Positions 47,000-56,162 of a stretch of 64,000 nucleotides of DNA are shown one piece after another. The number at the start of each line of letters is the position of its first letter. Within the stretch, counting starts at the first letter, position 1. The notes beneath the pieces were generated by a model. That model did no database searches. It saw only the letters and a program-made list of their open reading frames with translations, and had not been told where the DNA came from. Both the position numbers and the translations under genes were made by a program. Source of the stretch: Trichobilharzia regenti (lineage: Eukaryota > Platyhelminthes > Trematoda > Strigeidida > Schistosomatidae); the NCBI GenBank assembly GCA_944472135.2, contig OX235262.1:89130903-89194902 (forward strand), in the 5' to 3' direction.

Positions 47000-47290
47000 C
47001 CGTAGTTCAACCATACTAGCCAGATAAGCAGTTCATCTTCTTCATATAACGTTGACTTTTTATTTCATTCACATGTAATTCTTAGCGAGGCACATTAATA
47101 AATGACTGAGACTTTTTGATTTGCCTTTCTTTATCACTACTTACAAGTCAGGTAGAGTACTGACAAGTTGGGTAACTGGACACACTATGCTTAGTGAAGT
47201 TGGTATAGTTGGTATAGCAACACAACCAGTTCCTTACAAAGTAGTGAAATCACTAACAGAAATGGTTTTGGCAAGTATAGACTTAATATT
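47000..47290 (-). pseudogene. Broken relative of the coding-like repeat at 35.7-36.1 kb
   Basis: The DNA order TTCAACCATACTAGCCAGAT, CTTCTTCATATAACG, TATTTCATTCACAT follows the 35,840-36,090 copy, and minus-strand LCKELVVLLYQLYQL matches its hydrophobic segment. Stops interrupt it. The product is unknown. Confidence 0.3.
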
Positions 47291-47479
47291 GGAAACCAGA
47301 TGAACTTCCAAAACAAACTGCAAAAACAAGGCGAAACAACCTAAAGTATTCTTCTATTCTCTGTAACCCCATTTTTGGTAAAACTGTATCAACCTGCTGG
47401 TCTCCCACACTCCATTTAGGAATACTGACACAGTGCACAATAAGCAGTAGACACCAGCCCCCATCATAATGCTTCATCT

Positions 47480-47790
47480 AAACTCAGGAAGAATGAGTTA
47501 GCGTGTCACGAAAAACATTTCAACAGCCGGCTGCAGACTTTTAGCAATAACCACCTTCTCTGCATATCGAAGATCAAACGGCTAGGAAGGGTTTAGCGAC
47601 TAGAAACTCTGGGAACAAAACAACCAACAGCCTATCACTCAACATATATACCGAAGGAAATGGAGATTGATTGGATGTACTCTTAGAAGACGGTAAAGTG
47701 AAATTATGCGCCTGAGTGACATGGAGACCATGTAAGGAGATGAAAATATATGGGTCGGACCGTAAATAACATAGGTTTAATAGCAAGAAA
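47480..47790 (+). mobile_element. RTE-like LINE 3' fragment
   Basis: AGCCGGCTGCAGACTTTTAG, ATCGAAGATCAAACGGC, CTCTGGGAACAAAACAACC and GAAATGGAGATTGATTGGATG follow the QTFIN...ILKIKR..LWEQNN...RKWRLIG order of the other copies. Confidence 0.6.
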
Positions 47791-48385
47791 AGAATAAATT
47801 TTTCATCGTGCCGGTATCCAAATGTCAATTCTTACTGTGACTGACACTGCCGTAGAGCACAGCTTAAAGGCAGAAACATAGCTCTGGACAAATTTGAGTA
47901 ACCTGTGGAATCCGCCTTATTCTTCGCAAAATACGAGATCCTACATTTCTTTAAACATGTCAAGAAAATCAGGTGGTTAAGAAATTGTTTTGTTTCCTTG
48001 TGAAGCTCGAATTTTATGCCATTCGAAGATGTTAAACGCAAGTTTTCCCACATTAACAATGTAATACACAAGTGTCTGTTTTTGGTGAGCATTTGAAGAC
48101 AATCAGGTTATCTACATTTCCTTAAGAGTAGAATGGAATTTCATATTAGTAAGTTTATCTGATAAAACATAGTGGCAGAGTATTCGATAACTTGATGACG
48201 TTTAGAGTGCAAATTATTGCTTGCAATCATATCACTTTGAATATTGTTGATTGTGCGTGTTAATTAGATGCTTTCCTAAAAATTAAGACAAGAAACAAAT
48301 AGACTCTTCAAACACTCAGAATGTAAATCACTGAATAATGCAGCGCAGTAAACTGGTTACACATCTCAGGCATTAGAGAAAACAC
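47791..48385. other. No gene seen
   Basis: No motif recognised. A minus-strand frame of 86 codons (47,832-48,092) has no support. Confidence 0.4.
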
Positions 48386-48597
48386 AGGTGATGAAGATTC
48401 CTGGCCAACAGCAGCAGCAACAACAACAGACAACAATCAGCCAGTATAAATGGGAGAAACCTGAAAGAAACAACCTCCTTCACTTACCTACCTGGGAGGC
48501 ATCGTTTCAACTATAGGCGGAACCGACAAAGATATCAAAGCAAGAATCAGAAAAGAAAGACAAGCTTTCATTACTCTTAAGTCTGTGTGGAGGTCAA
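48386..48597 (+). mobile_element. RTE-like LINE fragment interrupted by a SINE
   Basis: It matches bases 1-200 of the window closely (CAACAGACAACAATCAGCCAG, ATCGTTTCAACTATAGGCGG, GATATCAAAGCAAGAATCAG). It breaks off at GAGGTCAACAGC, where a SINE head begins. Confidence 0.75.
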
Positions 48598-48790
48598 CAG
48601 CGTCGGTGACACAGTGGTTAGGACTCTCGCCGACCATGCACATGGTCCGAGGTTCGAACCCACGCCGACGCACACCTGATATCTATGGTCGGCCTGCGAA
48701 TTTTGGGCTACCGATATCCATGCTGAAAATTCCACACTTGTACCAAAAATACGGTGTGGAATCAAGCTGTAATCGAAAAATAAAAAAATA
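48598..48790 (+). mobile_element. tRNA-headed SINE, tail type i
   Basis: GCGTCGGTGACACAGTGGTT, CTCGCCGACCATGCACATGG, GGTTCGAACCCACGCCGACG (B box), then the tail CACCTGATATCTATGGTCGG, GAATCAAGCTGTAATCG, ending in an A/TAAA-rich stretch. Confidence 0.85.
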
Positions 48791-49336
48791 AAATAAATAA
48801 AATAATGTACAGTATCCGAGGGTCTGCTGAGTCTTTGACGGTCAGAAAAGGAGTTGAAATAAAATCCAGGACTATTGCTACTGGATACACGATGTGGTGC
48901 AGATTATCAGGAAACTCTATCATCCTCCTTGCTGCAGCCGTATACTGGACAATAAACAAAAGTTTACAAGTTCAACTGCTGAAAAATTCTGACGTCCTCT
49001 AAGCTTTTGTGGTTCCGATAATGTTGGTCCTTATGAAAGCGCAGTAAGACAGGATGGAGCCTGGCCAACTGAAGAGGAAGGGGGATAAAACTAGTGGAAT
49101 CTGTGAACGGATTTCTATCGGTGATGATAGGTAGAAAGCCAAACAACTCCTTAAAATTTGAGGGATAGAATGTCAGTATCATGTCACAGAGGAGCTTTTT
49201 CTATAGCCTACTAGTCTACAGACAGCGCCTGGACATATGAACGCGGCAATCTTCAAAGAAAAGAGGAAAAATCCTGAAACGAAAACACATCATAACAGTG
49301 TTCAATGTTATTTCGTATTTGATTTTTTTTATTTTG
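48791..49336. other. Unrecognised sequence between two SINEs
   Basis: Short open frames exist on both strands (for example 65 codons at 48,805). I see no known domain. Confidence 0.4.
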
Positions 49337-49481
49337 ATCTACAACTTGATTCCACACTGTATTTTTGGTACAAATATGGAATTTTCAGCATGGATATCGG
49401 TAGCCAAAATTTTGCAGGCCGACCATAGATATCAGGTGTGCGTCGGCAGGGGATCGAACCTCGGATCATGTGCATGGTCGG
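49337..49481 (-). mobile_element. tRNA-headed SINE (tail type i), split by an LTR element
   Basis: This is the tail and most of the head of a minus-strand SINE; the remaining head (GTCGGCGAGATTCCTAACCA, then CCGACGCAC) lies at 53,470-53,507, after the LTR element. The duplicated GTCGG marks the insertion point. Confidence 0.9.
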
Positions 49482-49850
49482 TGTAAATCACGTCTCATAA
49501 ACCGTTAATGCCCAGCTCTCGCTACGCTCGGGCCCACGCTGTTCTTCGAAGATTTCTCAGAAACGCTTAGTTATAACGGACGCAAAAACCAAAACACCGA
49601 TCTGCCGTTTGATATTTCTGTATTGTTACACCAACATATAAAAGGAATAAGCGAACTAAGCAAACTAAGGTCTGAAAACAAATATTACAATAATAAATCG
49701 TTATATTACTTCTGACGATGTTTCACTCTTCTTTCTGAACAGCGACCGATGAGACGATGACTGTCGTATTGATGCCTCCGCGAAAATTGGGGAAGTTGAT
49801 TTTGAGCAAACAACCAAGAATTGATCGTTCAATCTTCAACTCCATTGACA
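49482..49850 (-). repeat. LTR, left (3' LTR for the minus-strand element)
   Basis: 369 bases, TG...CA. On the plus strand it contains TATAAAAG (about 49,638-49,645) and AATAAA (about 49,693-49,698), which is opposite to the gag direction. Confidence 0.95.
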
Positions 49851-50554
49851 CTCCCCGGCAAAAAAGGGATCCAACCCTTTTTTCCTTCACGACCAATGCA
49901 CGTTGACTTGGATGCCATTGCGAGAACCTGGGTCACACGGACAGAGCTGAAATGGAAAACAAACAGAAAAGCCAACACACCACAAGCATACCCACAGCAC
50001 AATCTCACACATCGCTGACGACCTGCGCCTCCAGACAGAGACCTCCTCTTGACATCTTGCAACACAATCGCCACTTGCTAGAATGACTCTTGCAGAATGC
50101 AAAGTGACCATGGCAGCACCTCACGATACTCTACGCACATCCTCTTATCTACTCATTACCAATTACCACTGAAATCGCTTGTCACTCATTCTGCCTCAGT
50201 TCTAGTAGCGGTGACGCATGCGAGCCTCAGTCGTTTACACTCTTTCTCCCCGGCGTGTCGGACCGCAGCTAACAATTATCTCCGTGTGCATTTCATTCTC
50301 AGCAATAGCCTAGCCTCCCCGGCGTATACGACCCATCTGCTGTCTCTAACATCAATCAATTCATTCACGGATGTAGAAGAGTGGACACAACTTCGAAAGT
50401 AATCACGACGAAAATTTTAACAAAATTATGCAATAAAAACAAGGCACGAAAACAACGAGTAAACACAATGAATCCAAATAACACCAATTGATATGACACA
50501 CCACACGTATATACAAACAGTACACACAAACTCGCATTTCATGTCTTGATGGAA

Positions 50555-51000
50555 TACCCTTGAAGAATTGCAGGACTTACACCAGTACGCCTACAAACCT
50601 TCACAGGTTGACGATTGTAAGTTGTGGAATGTCCAGACACAAACAAGATTAACCAACAATTACATCAATTGGAACTCACACAACTATTTAACACAAACAT
50701 ATGTACAATCAACACATCAAATGTTGTGGATTCTGACACGACAAACTACCCTTGAAGAACCGTAGGACTTACAGCAGTACGCCTACATTCCTTCTCAGGT
50801 TGATGATCCAAGTGGAAGTCGTCCGGACACAAACAGAATTACCAACAGCTAGATGACAGATGATATCAATTCAGTATATACAATATGAACATATGTACAA
50901 AATCACACACCAAGCACATTGGACTGCTCATTGATGCGCTACCCTTTGAAGAATTGTAGGACTTACAGCAGTACGCCTACAACCCTTCTCAGGTTGACGC
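50555..51000. repeat. Three tandem units of about 192 bp
   Basis: The block 'TACCCTTGAAGAA' followed by GGACTTACA.CAGTACGCCTAC and TTCTCAGGTTGA starts at 50,555, 50,747 and 50,940, giving periods of 192 and 193 bases. The last unit is partial. The array lies in the untranslated part between the gag stop and the 3' LTR. Confidence 0.85.
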
Positions 51001-51001
51001 C

Positions 51002-52957
51002 CTAGGTTGGAAAATCGTCGCAGAGTTCATTTGCTAACTTCCTTCTATCAGCTATATCCTCAAATCTGAACGGCAACACGCCCATGTCATTGTATCGTAG
51101 AATATAGATGACCAACAAACACACGACATATCTCATCAACCAAGTATAGAAACAGAGTAATTTACACCAAAGATAATAACATTCAAATAGTAACTTGAAA
51201 CTAGAAATGCCTTTATTCGTGCAAGTCAATTTAACAATAACTCTCTCCTTTACACTTGGCTTATCCACACTAAACTGACCAATATCTTTCGTCCTTTCAA
51301 ATGCACCAATACTATCATAGTCATTGCAAAAGATACTTGAGTTGATGGGCATCTGTTTCATTGTGGATGAAAACACCAACGATGACTGAGTGACACAAGG
51401 TGATGAACTTAGCGGTGGATCAGAAGCTGTTCTTTTTCGGCTTTCAGATAGTTGTCCAACTGCAAGATTACCACCACTGCTGTCTTTCACTACTAGTTCG
51501 GGTTTAGCACTATCATCTGATGATAGGTGGGCTACACGCTGATCAATTACACTGACTGTCTCACAAGTATGCACACCTTCTGGAACTGCATCTGCGTTCA
51601 ATTCTACTTCACGTTGTAGTTGTACAGAACCTTTATTTAACTTAGCAGTAGTAGGCATATCCCTCATCTCATAATGATCAACCAAAGACAAATCTGCACT
51701 ATCATGATCATTACCACAAATATTCAATTTACCGTCAAGTTCATCATTTTCAAACTCTTTAATAACAGAAGTAGACAATTTTGGTTCCTCCTCAAAAATC
51801 ATTAAAGGTTTTATATCTTCACTCTGACTAGTTATACCTTGTAAACTTTTGGAGTCAGAACTGCACTCTGAAGCAGTAACTCTATTCTGTGACACTCTAT
51901 TCAACAACGGCTTACCAGTTGCAACTACAGACTTCTTCACCGCACCGTTATCGTCACACAATTCGGAGTCAGGCCTGGAGTTTACATTTAGCTTATCACT
52001 GAACTTGCTCACTGGTTCACAGTTCACCTTTGTATGCACCTCTTGCAAACGTGTAAAACACAACCGTGTTTGTCTTGCATCTTGTAACTTATCTGTTGAG
52101 GATGTACTACGAAACCTGTTACACTCACTAGATCTATATGCATTACTAGACATCATGGAGCCTTCTCGATATCCACCTCTCTGAGGCTTATTCGTCATCA
52201 ATGAGTGCGTTTTACCCTCAGACTGCTCTATTCTAGGGGTGAGATCTAACAGACTGGCGAACTTGCTCATAGATTGATTGACACTAGTATTTACCAGTTT
52301 CAGGATATCATCAAACTTTGGCTCGATACCCTCATCCTCCATACGGGAGCTCATCTTCACCCACTTCCTTTGCAGTCGAGTAGGTAGACGTCTTGCTATT
52401 ACTTCTAGTATAAAACTCGAGTTGAGGTCACTCATGCGATTCATCGAAATCATTCCATTCTTGTAAATTAGCAAATTATCTAAAAACTCAGTGAGTGCCT
52501 GGGAGTCATCCTGTAATTGACCACCATTACCCTTAACAGCCTCGAATAATTTCCCTGCAATCATCGAAGGTCTTCCAAACCTTTGACGTAATATGCTCAT
52601 AGCCTCGTAGTAGCCCTCTTTTGGCTTCATAAACTTACAGCACTGTATAGCTCTTGCAGCATCTCCAGTGCAATATCTCATCAAATACATTAACTTCAAT
52701 TCATCATTTAATAAAAAACCACTCAACATGATCTCAAACTCCTTTACAAATTGTAAATAATCAGCCGGGTTTCCATCAAAACATCGTGGTTCAAATTTAG
52801 GGAGTTTGATGTTCCTATTATCCCTGAACGGCGAAACAGTAACATCAACCATGTCATGCTTAACATCAGACACATCGTTACAATTAACAGACAAGTCACC
52901 ATGACTTACTTTCCTGTTTGCATCCAAGACACTCTGTCCCTTCTTTGACCCAGGCAT
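51002..52957 (-). CDS. BEL/Pao-like Gag with unusual C-terminal extension
   Basis: From the first ATG (52,957) it is 651 codons; the frame is open upstream to 53,050 but starts there with TTG. Residues about 49-234 are a BEL/Pao capsid-type domain: KLPKFEPRCFDGNPADYLQF, KLMYLMRYCTGDAARAI, ILRQRFGRP, EVIARRLPTRLQRKWV. In the family this protein coats the RNA in virus-like particles. A knuckle remnant, CFTRLQEVHTKVNC (about 300-313), has Arg in place of the second Cys. Instead of protease and RT there follow about 270 polar, acidic residues that I do not recognise. A hydrophobic stretch at about 589-620 (LWCKLLCFYTWLMRYVVCLL) then looks membrane-spanning. The long intact frame suggests recent activity or selection. 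Confidence 0.85.
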   Translation of the reverse strand: MPGSKKGQSVLDANRKVSHGDLSVNCNDVSDVKHDMVDVTVSPFRDNRNIKLPKFEPRCFDGNPADYLQFVKEFEIMLSGFLLNDELKLMYLMRYCTGDAARAIQCCKFMKPKEGYYEAMSILRQRFGRPSMIAGKLFEAVKGNGGQLQDDSQALTEFLDNLLIYKNGMISMNRMSDLNSSFILEVIARRLPTRLQRKWVKMSSRMEDEGIEPKFDDILKLVNTSVNQSMSKFASLLDLTPRIEQSEGKTHSLMTNKPQRGGYREGSMMSSNAYRSSECNRFRSTSSTDKLQDARQTRLCFTRLQEVHTKVNCEPVSKFSDKLNVNSRPDSELCDDNGAVKKSVVATGKPLLNRVSQNRVTASECSSDSKSLQGITSQSEDIKPLMIFEEEPKLSTSVIKEFENDELDGKLNICGNDHDSADLSLVDHYEMRDMPTTAKLNKGSVQLQREVELNADAVPEGVHTCETVSVIDQRVAHLSSDDSAKPELVVKDSSGGNLAVGQLSESRKRTASDPPLSSSPCVTQSSLVFSSTMKQMPINSSIFCNDYDSIGAFERTKDIGQFSVDKPSVKERVIVKLTCTNKGISSFKLLFECYYLWCKLLCFYTWLMRYVVCLLVIYILRYNDMGVLPFRFEDIADRRKLANELCDDFPT

Positions 52958-53100
52958 TGTTGAACTTGACCCAATTCCAAAAAGTTCCAGATATTGCTTG
53001 TTCAAAGAGGACTTGACCGGCACCAGGAAAAATGAACGGCGACTATCCAAACTTTCACCAACTGTTTGAATCCGCCAGATCTGTTTCTATCGTCAGAAAC

Positions 53101-53469
53101 TGTCAATCACGTCTCATAAACCGTTAATGCCCAGCTCTCGCTACGCTCGGGCCCACGCTGTTCTTCGAAGATTTCTCAGAAACGCTTAGTTATAACGGAC
53201 GCAAAAACCAAAACACCGATCTGCCGTTTGATATTTCTGTATTGTTACACCAACATATAAAAGGAATAAGCGAACTAAGCAAACTAAGGTCTGAAAACAA
53301 ATATTACAATAATAAATCGTTATATTACTTCTGACGATGTTTCACTCTTCTTTCTGAACAGCGACCGATGAGACGATGACTGTCGTATTGATGCCTCCGC
53401 GAAAATTGGGGAAGTTGATTTTGAGCAAACAACCATGAATTGATCGTTCAATCTTCAACTCCATTGACA
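53101..53469 (-). repeat. LTR, right (5' LTR for the minus-strand element)
   Basis: 369 bases, near identical to the left LTR. On the minus strand the sequence after it begins GTTTCTGACGATAG; no standard tRNA primer-binding site is adjacent. TGGCGGATTC, about 23 bases in, is the only TGG-initiated candidate. Confidence 0.95.
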
Positions 53470-53507
53470 GTCGGCGAGATTCCTAACCACTGTACCACCG
53501 ACGCACA

Positions 53508-54250
53508 GGGAATCATGATAACGTACGGGTTACAGATTTGACGGTGCTTCCTCAAATAAAACAACCTGACCAGGAGGGTGTGGAACGGCTTCTAAAGAGG
53601 GGACAGTTCACCAACAGAACGATCGTCTGACTCCCGGATGCTTCACCATTAATCTCACCAACAGGTCTTAAGAGTCTTACGCTGACCTTCGTTGAATGTT
53701 TTCATCATTAAATATCTACGATAAGCGTCCGACAGATTCAACGCACCATCCATGTTTTTAGGGATAGTCAATAAATCAGGGTGTAGAAAATGCGCTCTAG
53801 ATAGATTATTTTTCTCAGAAAATTAGAAGAAGCACTCATAACTGATAGGGATTTCGCTTTCCTTGATATACATTTGCTTCAAGGGGTCTCTTTCGTAAAT
53901 GTATTTAGTACCGAACAAACTTCACGATTACAGGAGAGGTCGAATGAAACCATTCATTCATTAAATCAGTCGAACCCTATCCGTTTTTCCCTCAACGAGC
54001 AAACTGAGTACGGGGTGGATGATTTGGATTTTCAGAATAACAAGACTGTAGTTACTGCTTTTGAGGTGGTTGTACACCTTTTCGCCCTCAACATGTCGTC
54101 GTTAATCCACGTGCCTTTGAGCAGCCATAAGTGTTACATATTCCATTCATTGATTGGCGGGGGTTTTAAGAACATCTTAGTCTTCAGGTTTCTTATCTCA
54201 GGCAAAACAGTTGGCACATGGTGTAGCCAAAGCGCACATATGGCAGGATA
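53508..54250. other. Unrecognised; possibly 5' part of the CR1 fossil
   Basis: A 125-codon plus frame at 53,874-54,251 (ERSNETIHSLNQSNPIRFSL) is not recognised. It abuts CR1-like RT sequence and could be its decayed upstream part. Confidence 0.35.
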
Positions 54251-54251
54251 A

Positions 54252-55250
54252 ATGGCCGCCACTAGTTATGGACCGGTAGCTCTACTTCCAATGGTATCAA
54301 AAGTACTGGAAATTGTTATTGACGATCACATCAGGGGGTACCTCGAAACGGCTAATAGACTCCATGAAGCTCAACACGGTTCCAGGGGAGGCATATCTTG
54401 TGCAACAGACCTACCATCAGCTCGGGACGATTGGACATCATTCTGGAAAATGAATGTCCCAGTCCATGTGGTCTTCATAGACTTTAAGAAGACATTCCAT
54501 CCGGTTCACCATGACTTTCTCCTACACAAAATAAGTCAGGAAGGTATATGCAAGCCACTTCTGTCGTATTTGACGGACTACCTGGTTGAAAGTAAATCTC
54601 GCACTAAGGTCAACCGAGTCCGATCATCTTAGCAAAGCTTCTGGAAGACTGCGCGGCGGCCAGTGGCATGACCTTCAACCTGAGAAAGTGCATAGTGGTG
54701 AGCTTACACACCTGCAGGCTGCAGAATGCAAGTTTCACCCTATGCAAATACAGTCTGCCCTGCACAACGTTGGAGCTCGACTTAGGTATAGTTCTGACGG
54801 AAAAAATGGACACAACGCAAACTACACGGGGAAAGAAGAAAAGACGCTTAGAAGAGACACAAACCTGGAAAGAGTCCAAAGAAGGGCGACAAAATAATAA
54901 ACGTATAATGAAAGGCTAAAGAAATTAGGTCTCTTCACGCTTAGCTGCCGTCGGCTCACGAAGGAACTGATTACTGCCTATAAGATAACAAATGACGAGA
55001 ATCACCCAAACAAAGGTGTTCTGCCATTGATTAGATATGGGTTTCCTCGTGGAAATCCTAGAAAGATAGCTCACCAGAGGGCAAAGATTCGGGTGCGCTC
55101 CCACTTCTATTCACTGCGAGTTTGCCGTCCCTGGGATTCCTCACCGGTAGATATGGCTATGGCACCGTGTGTGGACGCCTTTAATCGAAGGCTGGAAAAT
55201 CATGTTGCAACACAAAGACTGCGTTCAAATAGCCTATCCCCTTAAAATCT
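54252..55250 (+). pseudogene. CR1-like LINE reverse transcriptase fossil
   Basis: Frame 54,252-54,632 gives SYGPVALLPMVSKVLEIVID, QHGSRGGISCATDL, VHVVFIDFKKTFHPVHHDFL and LLSYLTDYLV, the fingers/palm order of CR1-type RT with the first catalytic Asp in FIDF. The YADD region is deleted; after frameshifts, TLRRDTNLERVQRRATK, NERLKKLGLFTL-like, RLTKELITAYKI and HFYSLRVCRPWDSSPVD give the C-terminal end to about 55,246. It lies about 280 bases upstream of the BLTP1 start codon. Confidence 0.8.
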
Positions 55251-55524
55251 CATACATCATTCAGAGTTAGACAACTAAGTTCGTCGTATATCTTCTTTAT
55301 ATTATCTCCCGTGCTACTCTCCTGACGACTCTAACTACTACACTTATTATTATTGCTGAAATATTTTCTATCTTCTAGTCTGAATAACTTCACTAACTGG
55401 TGAAAGGAACAACTCCATTCACAGCAACACACCATACTACAGATTGGATATTGAAGACCCTTTAGGTCACAGGTCCGGCTCGCCTTTCGGTTTCAGGGCC
55501 GTTTTCCAACCTGTTTGGTTGGAA
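55251..55524 (+). promoter_or_regulatory. Presumed 5' leader of BLTP1 with a splice-acceptor-like site
   Basis: Between the LINE fossil and the start codon lies TTTTCTATCTTCTAG (AG at 55,377-55,378), a good pyrimidine-rich acceptor. It could join an upstream non-coding exon or take a spliced leader, since schistosomes trans-splice part of their mRNAs. The frame is open from 55,444 but has no ATG before 55,525. No TATA box is obvious. Confidence 0.35.
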
Positions 55525-55753
55525 ATGAGTATGTCAAATATTTTTGAAGGGGACTTCAATTTCAAGTCCAATCAGTCTTTGGATACCCAAATAACAGCTT
55601 CCATCGACCGCGGGGACTTTCACCTGTCATTACTATCACTGATTTGTCTAATCATATGGACAATATATGTTTTATTCTACAACTCCAGGGTTGTAGGTCT
55701 GATTGTATCTACTATAGTGAGAAGATTTTTCAAAAATTGTTACGTCAGTATTG
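55525..55753 (+). CDS. BLTP1: BLTP1 exon 1
   Basis: Codes residues 1-76 plus one base. Contains the N-terminal membrane segment. Donor G/GTAAGA, phase 1. A second Met lies two codons after the first. Confidence 0.9.
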
Positions 55754-56113
55754 GTAAGACTTGAATTTATTCTCTGCATTTGTTAGGTTCAATATCTCTT
55801 TCAGTCCTCGGTGGAAAACTGATGTTGAGGGACTTTGTTTACGTAAATGACGACTATTCTATCAGATTATGTTATGTGATCGTCGTATTTAATTACTGGA
55901 CAAGGTATTACCCTGAAAGAAAAGGTACGCCTCTAGTTTTACATATTTTTTAAAAAAAGTTTTAAATGCGTTAACTATAATGCCAGGTGGCATCTTTTAA
56001 TGGAGATCATACGAATCTTTTGCAGACTATTGTGTTTTTCTGATTAACTTTCCCTGGGTCTTGACATGTGACTACCAGTTCTTTCAAGCCATTAATTCCT
56101 TTGAGATCTTATG

Positions 56114-56162
<49 letters not shown>

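Larger units (their letters stand above)
49482..53469 (-). mobile_element. Young BEL/Pao-like LTR retrotransposon, gag only
   Basis: Two 369-bp direct LTRs (49,482-49,850; 53,101-53,469) begin TGT and end ACA, differ at two positions by my reading (A/C at LTR base 4; A/T in CAACCA(A/T)GAATTG), and are bounded by GTCGG duplications (49,477-49,481; 53,470-53,474). The 3,250-bp interior holds one large Gag-like frame on the minus strand. A purine-rich GGGGAG directly precedes the minus-strand 3' LTR, as a polypurine tract would. There is no protease, RT, RNase H or integrase. A 5-bp duplication and the Gag type both fit BEL/Pao. Probably a non-autonomous element copied by enzymes made elsewhere. 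Confidence 0.9.

Noticed and set aside
51849..52184. Plus-strand 111-codon frame
   Set aside because: Antisense shadow of the Gag frame.
49482..53469. Endogenous retrovirus with envelope
   Set aside because: Gag type and 5-bp duplication fit BEL/Pao; no surface or fusion-protein features, only one hydrophobic segment at the end of Gag.
55444..55524. Earlier start for BLTP1
   Set aside because: The frame is open but begins with TTG; the first in-frame ATG is 55,525 and the conserved part starts after it.
55805..55924. Acceptor TTTCAG before 55,805 for BLTP1 exon 2
   Set aside because: It keeps the phase but drops six conserved residues (SISLS region) that the acceptor at 55,786 retains.
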